DNA of 60,170 bases, from positions 1 to 60,170 of the forward strand of contig JAHHDR010000040.1 in NCBI GenBank assembly GCA_019739215.1, read 5' to 3'. Numbering within the stretch: position 1 is the first letter of the stretch; every line of letters begins with the position of its first letter. The notes below the pieces were generated by a model, which ran no database searches, was not told where the DNA came from, and saw only the letters and a program-made list of their open reading frames with translations. The stretch comes from Rhizobium sp. GTDB lineage: Bacteria > Pseudomonadota > Alphaproteobacteria > Rhizobiales > Rhizobiaceae. Of this stretch, positions 21,255 to 29,901 are shown in pieces. The position numbers were made by a program, and so were the translations under genes.

Positions 21255-21312
21255 GGCGCGTTCGCGGCGGGGACCGCCCGCCGCGCTTTCTCGATCCGGG
21301 CGGGCGGCGGAC

Positions 21313-22503
21313 TTGAGCGGCATCAACACGCCATTGGGACAGGACAGGAAGCCGGCGAGACGACCCTCGCCCGGCTTTCTTTCGTTGGGACGCATCGGCC
21401 TCGTGATCGCAGGGCTCGCCCTGGCCGGCGGTTCCTATTATGCCGCGATGGGCCCCGAGAATATCGAAAAGGCCGAGATCCCTGTCGCCGCAGACGCGCC
21501 CGCCGATACGCCGGCGACCGACGTTGCGGCCGACACCAATCCCGCCCAGCCCGACAAGCTTGTCCGCGCCCGGCCCAATGACGGCGCCAATGTCGAAAGA
21601 CAGGTGATGGAGGACGGCTCCGTCGTCACCAAGTTCACGCCGAAGGGCCGGGACACGGATGGCCCGGTGGTCATCGATGCCACGGCGCAGAACCCACAGG
21701 ACCCCCGCATGGCGGACCTGCCCGACGCGGCACTGATCGAGGAGACGCCGGAGGGCAAGCTGCCCGTTGTCGCCGCCGACGGAACCCGCCCGGTGGACCG
21801 CTATGCCCGGCCCTGGTCAGGCGCACGGGGCACGCGGATCGCCATCGTCGTCGGCGGACTGGGGCTGAGCCAGACCGGCACGCAAAGGGCGCTCGACAGG
21901 CTGCCGGAGGACATTACCCTTGCTTTTGCCGCCAGCGGAAATTCGCTGTTCCGCTGGATGCCGCTGGCGCGCCGCGGGGGCCACGAAATCCTGCTGCAGG
22001 TGCCGCTCGAACCGTTCGACTATCCCGAGAACGACCCCGGCCGGCTGACGCTGGTGAGCAAGGACGCCGCCGCCGACAATATCAAGCGGCTGCACGAGGC
22101 GATGGGGCGGATGACCAACTATACCGGCGTGATGAACTATCTCGGTGGCCGCTTCCTGGCCGACGCCGAGGCGCTCGAGCCGGTGATGCAGGACATTTCC
22201 CGGCGTGGCCTGCTGTTCCTCGACGACGGGTCCTCGACGCAGTCGCTGTCGGCCACCTATGCCAAGGCCTTCGGCGGCCCGCATGCCTTTGCCGACGTGG
22301 TGCTGGACCAGGAAGTCAGCAAGGCCTCGGTGCTCAAGAAGCTCGACGAACTGGAGCGGATCGCGCTGCGCAAGGGCTCGGCGATCGGCGTTGCCTCGGC
22401 CTTCGACGAGAGCGTGGACGCGGTGGCCGAATGGGCGCGGCAGGTGCAGGGGCGCGGCATCGAGATCGTCGGGGTGTCGGTGCTGGCGGATGTGCCGAAC
22501 TGA
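21313..22503 (+). CDS. Divergent polysaccharide deacetylase family protein
   Basis: About 396 residues. One N-terminal transmembrane segment (about residues 27-45, IGLVIAGLALAGG) precedes a periplasmic low-complexity linker and a C-terminal divergent polysaccharide deacetylase (YibQ/DUF610) domain, with IAIVVGGLGLSQTGTQ, LQVPLEPFDYPENDPG and NYLGGRF. The family has a NodB-like fold with an altered metal site; its role near EnvC and CtpA suggests cell-envelope work. A TTG start at 21313 (LSGINTPLGQD) is proposed because the frame upstream overlaps ctpA in the wrong register. Confidence 0.82.
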   Translation: MSGINTPLGQDRKPARRPSPGFLSLGRIGLVIAGLALAGGSYYAAMGPENIEKAEIPVAADAPADTPATDVAADTNPAQPDKLVRARPNDGANVERQVMEDGSVVTKFTPKGRDTDGPVVIDATAQNPQDPRMADLPDAALIEETPEGKLPVVAADGTRPVDRYARPWSGARGTRIAIVVGGLGLSQTGTQRALDRLPEDITLAFAASGNSLFRWMPLARRGGHEILLQVPLEPFDYPENDPGRLTLVSKDAAADNIKRLHEAMGRMTNYTGVMNYLGGRFLADAEALEPVMQDISRRGLLFLDDGSSTQSLSATYAKAFGGPHAFADVVLDQEVSKASVLKKLDELERIALRKGSAIGVASAFDESVDAVAEWARQVQGRGIEIVGVSVLADVPN

Positions 22504-22513
22504 ACTTCGGAGC

Positions 22514-22652
22514 GTCCACTTCCCGCAAGGGGGAGAGGCTAGTCGCAGTGCCTTCGGCACTCAAAGCGCCGCATACCTCTGGTGACAAGAAGTTGAGTTT
22601 GGCAGAGCGGACGCGACAAGTGGAGCCACTCCCCCTTGTGGGGAGGGGTATT
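22514..22652. repeat. RIME-like palindromic intergenic element
   Basis: Lies between the deacetylase gene and rppH. The left end has cttcccgcaagggggagagg and the right end cactcccccttgtgggga, which form an imperfect inverted pair related to the arms of the element at 5135-5356. The inner part includes a short hairpin agtgccttcggcact at about 22547-22561. No coding frame is credible. Confidence 0.55.
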
Positions 22653-22679
22653 GACCTTCAGAAACCTCGAGGATTCCCC

Positions 22680-23204
22680 ATGAGCAAGACTATCCGCGCC
22701 GAAGACCTGCCCTATCGTCCCTGTGTCGGCATCATGGTGCTGAATCGCGAGGGTCTCGTCTGGGCCGGCAAGCGCACGCCGATCGGCAACTCGGAATATG
22801 ACGGTTCGCCGCAATTGTGGCAGATGCCGCAGGGCGGGATCGACAAGGGCGAGGATCCGGAAAAGGCTGCTTATCGCGAGCTCTACGAGGAGACCGGCAT
22901 GCAGACGGTGACGCTGCTCGGCCGCTCGAAGGGCTGGATCAACTACGACCTGCCGGCGGATCTGATCGGCATCGGCCTCAAGGGCAAGTATCGCGGCCAG
23001 ACCCAGGCGTGGTTCGCCTTCCGCTTCACCGGCGACGACAGCGAGATCCAGATCGCACCGCCGCCGGGTGGCCACGAGCAGGAATTCGACGACTGGGCGT
23101 GGAAGCCGATGGAGGATCTGCCCCGCCTGATCGTGCCGTTCAAGCGCGTGGTCTATGACCAGGTCGTTGCCGAGTTCCGCCACCTGAGCGGCACGGCCGG
23201 CTGA
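22680..23204 (+). CDS. rppH: RNA pyrophosphohydrolase RppH
   Basis: 174 residues. The Nudix box is complete: GGIDKGEDPEKAAYRELYEE begins it, ending in TGM. The N-terminal PYRPCVGIMVLN and later QTQAWFAFRF match alphaproteobacterial RppH. The enzyme removes pyrophosphate from the 5' end of mRNA and primes decay by RNase E. The start at 22680 matches family length. It closes the ctpA-deacetylase-rppH run but is separated from it by a palindromic repeat. Confidence 0.93.
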   Translation: MSKTIRAEDLPYRPCVGIMVLNREGLVWAGKRTPIGNSEYDGSPQLWQMPQGGIDKGEDPEKAAYRELYEETGMQTVTLLGRSKGWINYDLPADLIGIGLKGKYRGQTQAWFAFRFTGDDSEIQIAPPPGGHEQEFDDWAWKPMEDLPRLIVPFKRVVYDQVVAEFRHLSGTAG

Positions 23205-23341
23205 TTGCGAATTTGTGAACGCTGCGTCACCCCGGCGTTCACGAAAATCTCATCTGGTGTGATCGGCCGCTCGGTGACAGTGTTACAGCTTCCCCATAAG
23301 AGGGGAGCAGGACCAAAAACGGTGCCTTCAAAGGAGCTTAC

Positions 23342-23737
23342 ATGGCGATCGCCGACTCTCTCAATCCACATGCCTCGCGCGTGCTGTCCATCGTCCGCAT
23401 CGTCGCGGGCCTGATCTTCCTGGCGCATGGCACGCAGAAGATCCTCGGCTTTCCCGCCAGCGACATGAACCCGCCGACTTTCTCGATCTTCTGGTTCGCC
23501 GGCATGATCGAACTGATCGCAGGCATCCTGATCACGATCGGCCTCTTCACCCGCCCTGCGGCCTTCATCGCCTCCGGCACGATGGCCTTCGCCTACTTCA
23601 TCGCCCATGCGCCGCAGAATTTCTTCCCGGCGTTGAATGGCGGCGATGCGGCGATCCTCTATTGCTTCTTCTTCCTCTACCTGGTCTTCGCCGGCCCCGG
23701 CGTCTGGAGCGTCGACGCACAGCGCGGCGCGCGGTGA
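23342..23737 (+). CDS. DoxX family membrane protein
   Basis: 131 residues with four hydrophobic segments (about 18-38, 55-72, 80-98 and 104-122). Landmarks are FLAHGTQKILGFP after the first helix and MIELIAGILITIGLFTRPAA. DoxX family proteins are small integral membrane proteins of mixed and mostly unproven function. The ATG at 23342 has AAGGAG ten bases upstream. It is monocistronic, with an intrinsic terminator at 23762-23794. Confidence 0.85.
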   Translation: MAIADSLNPHASRVLSIVRIVAGLIFLAHGTQKILGFPASDMNPPTFSIFWFAGMIELIAGILITIGLFTRPAAFIASGTMAFAYFIAHAPQNFFPALNGGDAAILYCFFFLYLVFAGPGVWSVDAQRGAR

Positions 23738-23761
23738 GATCCGGGCATCATGCGGGATGAG

Positions 23762-23794
23762 AAGGCGCCGGTCTAGCGACCGGCGCCTTTTTTC
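23762..23794 (+). terminator. Intrinsic terminator after the DoxX gene
   Basis: A perfect 12-bp stem, aaggcgccggtc / gaccggcgcctt, with loop tagc and a run of T on the plus strand. It sits 24 bases after the DoxX stop and between convergent genes. Confidence 0.88.
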
Positions 23795-23802
23795 ATGCGG
23801 GA

Positions 23803-24777
23803 TCAAGCCTTGAAGAACTCGAGCAGGCCGGCATTGACGATATCCGGATGGGTGGTGGCCATGCCGTGGGGCAGGCCTTCATAGACAACCAGCGTGCCCT
23901 TCTTGAGCAGCTTGATGGCGAGGTGGGCCGAATCGGCGATCGGGACGATCTGGTCGTCGTCGCCGTGCATGACGAGCACCGGCACGTCGATGGCCTTGAG
24001 ATCCTCGGTGAAATCGGTTTCCGAGAAGGCCTTGATGCAATCGTAATGGGCCTTGGCGCCGCCCATCATGCCCTGACGCCACCAATTCTGGATGGCACCT
24101 TCCGAGACCTGGGCGCCGGGGCGGTTGAAGCCGTAGAACGGGCCTGCCGGGACGTCGCGGAAGAATTGCGCGCGATTGGCGACAAGCGCGGCGCGGAAGC
24201 CGTCGAAGACCTCGATCGGCAGGCCGCCGGGGTTCTTCTCCGTCTTGAGCATGATCGGCGGCACGGCGCCTAGCAGCACCGCCTTGGCGACACGTCCGCG
24301 TGATCCGTAGTGCGCGACATAGCGGGCGACTTCACCGCCGCCGGTCGAGTGGCCGACATGGATTGCGTTCCTGAGGTCAAGATGCTCGGCCAGTTCGGCG
24401 ACATCGGCGGCATAGGTGTCCATCTCGTTGCCAGTCGCCGTCTGAGTCGAACGGCCATGGCCGCGGCGGTCATGGGCGATGACGCGATAGCCCTTGTCGA
24501 GGAAGTGGAGCATCTGGTTGTCCCAGTCGTCAGCCGAGAGCGGCCAGCCGTGATGGAAAACGATGGGCTGGGCGTCCTTCGAGCCCCAGTCCTTGTAGAA
24601 GATGCGGGTGCCGTCGGTGGTGGTGAGGAAGCTGTCGGTCATCGTCGTGGTCTCCGTGTTGGCGGTTGGGGTCGGGGTGGCGTGGGCAGACGGTGTCAGG
24701 CTCGTTGCAGAGGCGAGCACGATCAGCCCGAGCCCTGCCTTCATGACATCCCTGCGTGTCACTGTCGTTTCGGTCAT
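23803..24777 (-). CDS. Tat-exported alpha/beta hydrolase (non-haem chloroperoxidase-like)
   Basis: 324 residues. A twin-arginine signal (TRRDVMKAGLGLIVLA, residues 7-22) is fused to a complete alpha/beta hydrolase. The nucleophile elbow is GHSTGG (family GxSxG), the oxyanion region HHGWPLSADDW, the acid near GDDDQIVP and the base His in GLPHGM. The body matches cofactor-free haloperoxidase/esterase enzymes, which normally start at the internal MTDSFLTT. The start at 24777 has AGGAAAAAAG upstream. The 5' region carries TATCGCGATA palindromes (24787-24866). Substrate unknown. Confidence 0.85.
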   Translation of the reverse strand: MTETTVTRRDVMKAGLGLIVLASATSLTPSAHATPTPTANTETTTMTDSFLTTTDGTRIFYKDWGSKDAQPIVFHHGWPLSADDWDNQMLHFLDKGYRVIAHDRRGHGRSTQTATGNEMDTYAADVAELAEHLDLRNAIHVGHSTGGGEVARYVAHYGSRGRVAKAVLLGAVPPIMLKTEKNPGGLPIEVFDGFRAALVANRAQFFRDVPAGPFYGFNRPGAQVSEGAIQNWWRQGMMGGAKAHYDCIKAFSETDFTEDLKAIDVPVLVMHGDDDQIVPIADSAHLAIKLLKKGTLVVYEGLPHGMATTHPDIVNAGLLEFFKA

Positions 24778-24786
24778 CTTTTTTCC

Positions 24787-24866
24787 TATCGCGATATTTC
24801 TTGTTGCGATATGCAATTGATAGGTCGAAAGATCGGCTCTGTCCAGCACTTTCTTTATCGCGATAA
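24787..24866 (-). promoter_or_regulatory. Paired TATCGCGATA operator candidates
   Basis: Two perfect palindromes flank the probable promoter of the hydrolase gene: TATCGCGATA at 24787-24796, which lies next to the ribosome binding site, and TTATCGCGATAA at 24855-24866, 69 bases away centre to centre. Between them, TTGCGATATGCAA (24804-24816) is a third near-palindrome. Such dyads suggest a dimeric repressor; the regulator is not identified in this window. Confidence 0.55.
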
Positions 24867-24907
24867 CTTTTTCTTGCAGGGCCGACCTCGGGGTGCCCGC
24901 AACGAAA

Positions 24908-24940
24908 AACCCCCGAAGTCGATATCCGACTTCGGGGGTT
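24908..24940 (-). terminator. Intrinsic terminator after bfr
   Basis: A 14-bp stem (aacccccgaagtcg and its complement) with a 5-base loop. On the minus strand it ends in a run of T (GGGGGTTTTTCG). It lies 38 bases beyond the bfr stop. Confidence 0.88.
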
Positions 24941-24978
24941 CATATCAGAGGGCCAATGCCCGGTGTCAGAACCGGGCG

Positions 24979-25464
24979 TTACTCGGCTTCGTTCGCCGGT
25001 TCGGCATTGAGCTGGCCGTACTTCTCGACGCCGAGCTTCTCGAGCAAGTCGATCTGGGTTTCGAGGAAGTCGATGTGACCCTCCTCGTCCATCAGCAGTT
25101 CCTCGAACAGCTTCATCGAGACATAGTCCCCGGCGGCGTGACAGATATCGCGCGATTCCTTGTAGGCCGAGCGGGCTTCGTATTCGCCGGCAAGGTCTGC
25201 CTCGAGGACTTCCTTGATGGTCTGGCCGATCCTGAGCGGCGCCAAGGTCTGCAGGTTGGGGTGGCCTTCCAGGAAAATGATGCGCGCGACCAGACGGTCG
25301 GCATGATGCATTTCCTCGATCGATTCGGCCCGCTCTTTTTTGGCGAGCTTCTGATAGCCCCAATCCTCGAGCAGACGATAGTGGACCCAGTACTGGTTGA
25401 CTGCGCCGAGCTCCAGGAACAGAGCCTGATTCAGCCGCTCGATAACCTTCGGATCGCCCTTCAT
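24979..25464 (-). CDS. bfr: Bacterioferritin
   Basis: 161 residues, the normal Bfr length. The di-iron ligands E18, E51 and H54 are present, along with the haem-ligand methionine M52 (ESIEEMHHADR) and later ligands in GEYEARSAY and EELLMDEEGH. Bfr oxidises Fe(II) and stores it as a mineral in a 24-mer cage with haem at subunit interfaces. A candidate Irr/ICE site lies 68 bases upstream (25532-25548). The bfd gene is next, on the same strand, upstream. Confidence 0.95.
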   Translation of the reverse strand: MKGDPKVIERLNQALFLELGAVNQYWVHYRLLEDWGYQKLAKKERAESIEEMHHADRLVARIIFLEGHPNLQTLAPLRIGQTIKEVLEADLAGEYEARSAYKESRDICHAAGDYVSMKLFEELLMDEEGHIDFLETQIDLLEKLGVEKYGQLNAEPANEAE

Positions 25465-25531
25465 TGTGATACTCCCTTCAGCAATTTGAAGGCTGCATCA
25501 AAGCAGGATTTCCCGCGCTTGTCGAGCGCTC

Positions 25532-25548
25532 TTTAGAATGATTCAAAA
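25532..25548. promoter_or_regulatory. Candidate iron-control element (Irr box) upstream of bfr
   Basis: TTTAGAATGATTCAAAA is a near-perfect inverted repeat, TTTAGAA-N3-TTCAAAA, with one mismatch to the rhizobial ICE consensus TTTAGAA-N3-TTCTAAA bound by the haem-dependent regulator Irr. It lies between bfd and bfr, 68 bases before the bfr ATG. Identification rests on consensus matching by eye. Confidence 0.6.
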
Positions 25549-25605
25549 AGGAAAACATGGGCAGGACGACGCGCCAGCGGGACAGGTATCCGGGGATGAA
25601 AGGGT

Positions 25606-25917
25606 TCAGGCGATCTGCGCCATGCGCTGGCGCCGCTCTATGATCGCCGTCTTCTGCTCGGCGCCGAAGGTCTTGAGACGCTCGATGAAGACCACCACGT
25701 CATCGCCCTGGGATTCGCGGGCAGCGTGATACTCTTCCGTGGTGCGGACGATCAGGTCCACCACATTGGGGAAGCAGCCACAGCAGCGGCCACGCTTCTG
25801 CATGGCGTGATAGACCTTGCCGGGCACGATCAACTGCCAACAGTCCTCATCGAGAAGCGATGTAATCACTTCCTTGATGTCCTTGTCAGTGATCAGGTTG
25901 CAGGAGCAAACCATCAT
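25606..25917 (-). CDS. bfd: Bacterioferritin-associated ferredoxin (Bfd, 2Fe-2S)
   Basis: 103 residues. The BFD-type [2Fe-2S] site is visible as CSC near the N-terminus (C4, C6) and a CCGC motif near residues 45-48. Bfd delivers electrons to Bfr to mobilise stored iron. This version is longer than the 64-residue enterobacterial Bfd, with an extra C-terminal helix (residues 60-103) as in other rhizobia. Starts at 25917 or 25914 (MMVCSCN) are equivalent. It lies upstream of bfr on the same strand, 141 bases away, with the Irr-like site between them. Confidence 0.88.
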   Translation of the reverse strand: MMVCSCNLITDKDIKEVITSLLDEDCWQLIVPGKVYHAMQKRGRCCGCFPNVVDLIVRTTEEYHAARESQGDDVVVFIERLKTFGAEQKTAIIERRQRMAQIA

Positions 25918-26091
25918 GGCAATGAGTCCGGGCCAGAATTCCTATTGGCCCCTTTAAACAAAAGGCGACCGCTGCTGTCAAGATATCTGATGTCGCAGGT
26001 GCAAAATGATAGACGCGACGCACAGCCACAGTCCTGTTGACAGTCCGGCGGTGCTTCGCCATCTGGTCGGCCTCAGATGAGGAGCCAGACC

Positions 26092-26577
26092 ATGACCATT
26101 TCCGTCCGCGAAGCCATGCCTTCGGACGCCACCACCATTCTGCGGTTCATCCGTGAACTGGCCGATTACGAAAAGGCGATCCACGAGGTCGAAGCCACAG
26201 AGGAGACCGTCGGCGCCTCGATCTTCGGGGACGGCTCGGTAACGCAGGCGCTGATCTGCGAACGCGACGGCCGCGCCATCGGCATGGCGGTGTATTTCTT
26301 CAGCTACTCTACCTGGCAGGCGAAGAACGGCCTTTATCTCGAGGACCTCTATGTGACGCCGGAGGCCCGAGGCCTTGGCGCCGGCAAGGCCTTGCTGCGC
26401 CGACTGGCGCAGATCGCGCTCGAGAAGGGCTGCGGTCGGTTCGAGTGGAGCGTGCTCGACTGGAACGAGCCGTCGATCCGGGTTTATGAGGCGATTGGGG
26501 CGGAGCCGCAAAAAGAGTGGGTGCGGTATCGGCTGGCGGGCGAGAAGCTTGAGGCGTTTGCCCGCGCTGACTCCTAG
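26092..26577 (+). CDS. GNAT family N-acetyltransferase
   Basis: 161 residues with a complete GNAT fold. The acetyl-CoA loop is EARGLGAGKALLRRLA (R/Q-x-x-G-x-G/A pattern), preceded by YLEDLYVTP and followed by VLDWNEPSIRVYEAIGA. It resembles the diamine N-acetyltransferase (SAT-like) subgroup. The start at 26092 has GAGGAG about ten bases upstream. It is convergent with pncB and their stop codons overlap by four bases. The acceptor substrate is not resolved. Confidence 0.85.
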   Translation: MTISVREAMPSDATTILRFIRELADYEKAIHEVEATEETVGASIFGDGSVTQALICERDGRAIGMAVYFFSYSTWQAKNGLYLEDLYVTPEARGLGAGKALLRRLAQIALEKGCGRFEWSVLDWNEPSIRVYEAIGAEPQKEWVRYRLAGEKLEAFARADS

Positions 26578-27881
26578 ACCCGCACCGCCTGCTTGACGAA
26601 ATCCTCGGTGCCAAAGAACTTCTTGTAGCGCTCGACCTCCGAGGCGATCCCCGTCGCCTTGTTGGGGTTGTCGGAGAGCTTGACGGCCGGGCGACCATTG
26701 GCCTCGGTGACCTTGCAGACGACCGAGATCGGGTTGAGGCCCGTCACCTCGTTGGGCGCGCAGCCATCGAAATCGTTTGTCAGGTTGGTGCCCCAGCCGA
26801 AGCTCATCCGCACCCGGCCATGGAAGTGCTTGTAGGTTTCGATGATTGTGTCGACGCTCAGGCCATCGGAGAAGATCAAGAGCTTCTCGCGCGGATCGCG
26901 GCCGTGCTCCTTCCACCAGGCGATGATCTTCTCGCCGCCCTCGATCGGCGGGGCGCTGTCCGGGCGGAAGCCGGTCCAGTCCGCCACCCAGTCCGGCGCG
27001 TGGCGCAGGAAGGACGTGGTGCCGAAGGCATCGGGCAGCACGATCAGCAGGTTGCCGCCATAGAGGCGCTCCCAGTCCTTGAGGATCTTGTACGGCGCTT
27101 CGGCGAGCTCAGCGTCGGTCTCGGCCAGCGCTGCGCTGACCATCGGCAGTTCATGGGCGTTGGTGCCCACGGCCTCGAGGTCCGAGTCCATGGCGAGCAG
27201 GACGTTGGACGATCCGGTGAAGGCCGGGCCGATGCCCTCCTTCAGCGCCTGGACGCACCAGCGGTGCCACAGGAACGAATGGCGGCGGCGGGTGCCGAAA
27301 TCGGAGATCCTGAGGCCGGGATACTGCTTGAGCCGCTCGACCTTGTCCCACATCTTCGATTTTGCGCGGGCATAGAGCACATCGAGGGCGAACTGGCCCA
27401 TGCCCTTCATCGCCGCGCGCGAACGCAGCTCGTTGATGATGGCCAGCGCCGGGATCTCCCACATCGTCGTCTCGCACCAGGGTCCGGCGAAGGTCAGTTC
27501 GTACTGGCCGTCCTTCTTTTCCAGCTCATATTCGGGCAGCCGGAAGTCGGCCAGCCATGCCAGGAACTCGGGCTCGAATATCTGCTTGCGGCCATAGAAG
27601 GTGTTACCCGCGAGCCAGATCATCTCCTTCTTGGAAAACCTGAGATCGCGGGCATGGTCGAGCTGGTCGCGGAGTTCGTGCTCGTCAATGTCGTCGGCGA
27701 GGCGCACGGACCTGGTCCGGTTGATGACCGAGAAAGTGGCGTGCACGTCCGGGTGCAGCTTCCAGATCATCTGCAGCATCAGGAGCTTGTAGAAGTCGGT
27801 ATCCAGCAGCGAGCGCACGATCGGATCGAGCTTCCAGGCGTGGCTCCAGACGCGGCGTGCAATGTCGGTTTTTGCGGCCAT
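26574..27881 (-). CDS. pncB: Nicotinate phosphoribosyltransferase
   Basis: 435 residues. Typical features are the N-terminal LLDTDFYKLLMLQ, the histidine-region segment DFGTRRRHSF, FTGSSNVLLA and IIFSDGLSV-type motif near the end (LLIFSDGLSVDTI). PncB joins nicotinate to PRPP to give nicotinate mononucleotide in the Preiss-Handler NAD salvage route. It lies 54 bases downstream of pncA, which supplies nicotinate, so the two form a salvage operon on the minus strand. Confidence 0.94.
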   Translation of the reverse strand: MAAKTDIARRVWSHAWKLDPIVRSLLDTDFYKLLMLQMIWKLHPDVHATFSVINRTRSVRLADDIDEHELRDQLDHARDLRFSKKEMIWLAGNTFYGRKQIFEPEFLAWLADFRLPEYELEKKDGQYELTFAGPWCETTMWEIPALAIINELRSRAAMKGMGQFALDVLYARAKSKMWDKVERLKQYPGLRISDFGTRRRHSFLWHRWCVQALKEGIGPAFTGSSNVLLAMDSDLEAVGTNAHELPMVSAALAETDAELAEAPYKILKDWERLYGGNLLIVLPDAFGTTSFLRHAPDWVADWTGFRPDSAPPIEGGEKIIAWWKEHGRDPREKLLIFSDGLSVDTIIETYKHFHGRVRMSFGWGTNLTNDFDGCAPNEVTGLNPISVVCKVTEANGRPAVKLSDNPNKATGIASEVERYKKFFGTEDFVKQAVRV

Positions 27882-27935
27882 GGCGGCCTCCTTGCATGGG
27901 AATGGGATAGGCGTCAGGCCGATGTCAGGCCCGCG

Positions 27936-28535
27936 TCAGACGAGCGTGACACCCGCCGCCTTCATCTTCTCCGTCATCGCGGCCATGGAGCCGCCCAGGT
28001 CGATGCCCCGGCAGGCCTCGAGCACGACGGTGGTGGAAAGGCCGTGCCGCACCGCGTCGATGGCGGAGAAGGCGACGCAGAAGTCCGTTGCAAGACCGCA
28101 GAGGGTCACCTCGGTGATTCCGCGCTCGCGGAGATAGCCACCCAGCCCGGTCGGGGTCGTGTGATCGTTCTCGAAGAAGGCGGAATAGGAATCGATGTCT
28201 CTCCGGAAGCCCTTGCGGATCACCAGTTCGGCGCGGGTCCAATTCAGCCCATCGTGGAACGCCGCCCCGCGGGTGCCCTGTATGCAGTGGTCCGGCCACA
28301 GAGTCTGCGGCCCGTAGGGCATGTCGATGGTCTCGAAAGGCGACTTGCCCTGATGGCTGGAGGCGAAGCTCGAATGCCCCTCGGGATGCCAGTCCTGCGT
28401 CAGGACCACATGCTCGTGGGTCGATATCAGTCGGTTGACCGCAGGCACGATCACGTCGCCACCCGCCACCGCAAGCGCGCCGCCCGGGCAGAAGTCATAC
28501 TGCATGTCGATGACAACAAGTGCTTGCCCGGCCAT
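27936..28535 (-). CDS. pncA: Nicotinamidase PncA
   Basis: 199 residues of the isochorismatase-like hydrolase fold. The catalytic triad is D10 (VVIDMQYDF), K108 (VIRKGF) and C153 (ATDFCVAF), with metal ligands D48, H50 and the HCIQG region. PncA deamidates nicotinamide to nicotinate. The start at 28535 (MAGQALVVID) follows a G-rich stretch that can serve as ribosome binding site; upstream codons in frame look non-coding. pncB follows on the same strand. Confidence 0.94.
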   Translation of the reverse strand: MAGQALVVIDMQYDFCPGGALAVAGGDVIVPAVNRLISTHEHVVLTQDWHPEGHSSFASSHQGKSPFETIDMPYGPQTLWPDHCIQGTRGAAFHDGLNWTRAELVIRKGFRRDIDSYSAFFENDHTTPTGLGGYLRERGITEVTLCGLATDFCVAFSAIDAVRHGLSTTVVLEACRGIDLGGSMAAMTEKMKAAGVTLV

Positions 28536-28650
28536 CACGAACCCCCCGAAACCTTGAGCGTCAAAGGTCAACCACGTTTGGCGCCGCCGCACAAGGCCGG
28601 AGCCGGGGCAACCTGCCCCCATGGACGTGGCGAATGGTCCCTGCCGACGT

Positions 28651-29847
28651 TCAATGCCCCTTGATGCCGTCGGCGTAGCGCATGAGATGTGACAGGCCCA
28701 GGACCACGAGCAGCAGCATCGGCGTGCCGATGAAGATGGCGGAAAAGCCGGTGTGTTCGGCGACGAAACCGAACAGGGTGGGGAAGAACAGCGTGCCGGA
28801 ATAGCCCATGACGGTCACGACCGACAGACCGACGCCCTTGGCCATGCCCGGCAGGTTGCCGGCGGCGGAAAAGGCGATCGGCACCATGTTGGACACGCCG
28901 ATGCCGCAGAGCGCGAAGCCGGCAATGGCGACATAGGCATGCGGCGCAAACCCTGCGATCACCATGCCGACGAACGCGATCACGCCGGAGACCTGCATCG
29001 TCCGCACCGCGCCGTAGCGATCGCGAATACCGTCGCCGAAAAACCGCATCACGGTCATCGTGCCATGCATGGCGCCGGCGCCGAAGGCGGCGATGGTCAG
29101 CGTCGCACCGAGCTCCTGGTTGAGATAGAGCGCGGACCAATCGATGACGACGCCCTCCTGCACCATGCAGAACAGCGCGATGATGCCGATGATCCAGGGC
29201 AGCGGGCTCTTGAAGATGCTGGTCCTGGCCGGCGCATCGGCATGGTGCTCCTCGACATGCGGGCCGTCGGGCATCAGCATGGAGAAGGCGAAGAACAGGA
29301 CCCCGGCATTGAACACGGTGATGATGGCGGAGTGGGCGACGGGGCCGACGGTCTCGATCATGTAGCCGCTGACCGCCGATCCGATCAGCGCCCCGAGGCT
29401 CCAGAAGGCGTGGCAGGACGACATGATCGCCTTGCGCATCGACTTCTCGACCTCGACCGCATTGGCGTTCATCGCGACATCCATGGCGCCGGCAAAGCCG
29501 CCGAGCATGAAGACGGCCAGGCCCGCCGTCCAGACATTGGGCGCGAGCGAGATGAGCAGCATGGTGAAGAGGAAGATGCTGGCCGCGACCTTGGCGACCA
29601 CGGTCGAGCCGCGCCGCGCGATCTGGGCGCCGGCGATCGGCATGATGGTGATCGAGCCGACACCATAGCAGACCACGAGCAGGCTGATGTAGAAGGGCGA
29701 CAGAATCAGCCGCTCGGCAAGCTCCGGCACCTTGAGCGACCATGCGCCGGCATAGAGGCCATTGGCCAGGAAGAGCAGCTTGACGGCGATCCTCTCGCGC
29801 GGGTAGCGGCCAGTCAGGGCGGGCGGGTTCAGGGTGTCTTCAGCCAT
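28651..29847 (-). CDS. MFS transporter, possibly sugar-related
   Basis: 398 residues with 12 predicted membrane helices. It lacks a long central loop; the N-terminal half has LVVCYGVGSITIMPIAGAQI-type MFS helices. The start at 29847 (MAEDTLNPPAL) follows the DeoR-type regulator gene by 54 bases on the same strand, which suggests regulated uptake of a sugar or sugar derivative. The substrate cannot be inferred further. FucP/YbjJ-like MFS members have similar length and layout. Confidence 0.85.
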   Translation of the reverse strand: MAEDTLNPPALTGRYPRERIAVKLLFLANGLYAGAWSLKVPELAERLILSPFYISLLVVCYGVGSITIMPIAGAQIARRGSTVVAKVAASIFLFTMLLISLAPNVWTAGLAVFMLGGFAGAMDVAMNANAVEVEKSMRKAIMSSCHAFWSLGALIGSAVSGYMIETVGPVAHSAIITVFNAGVLFFAFSMLMPDGPHVEEHHADAPARTSIFKSPLPWIIGIIALFCMVQEGVVIDWSALYLNQELGATLTIAAFGAGAMHGTMTVMRFFGDGIRDRYGAVRTMQVSGVIAFVGMVIAGFAPHAYVAIAGFALCGIGVSNMVPIAFSAAGNLPGMAKGVGLSVVTVMGYSGTLFFPTLFGFVAEHTGFSAIFIGTPMLLLVVLGLSHLMRYADGIKGH

Positions 29848-29901
29848 CGGTCTGTCCAGCTAGGGGCTCTGCCCGTGTTCGAGGAATTGAAGGTGGGCCG
29901 C

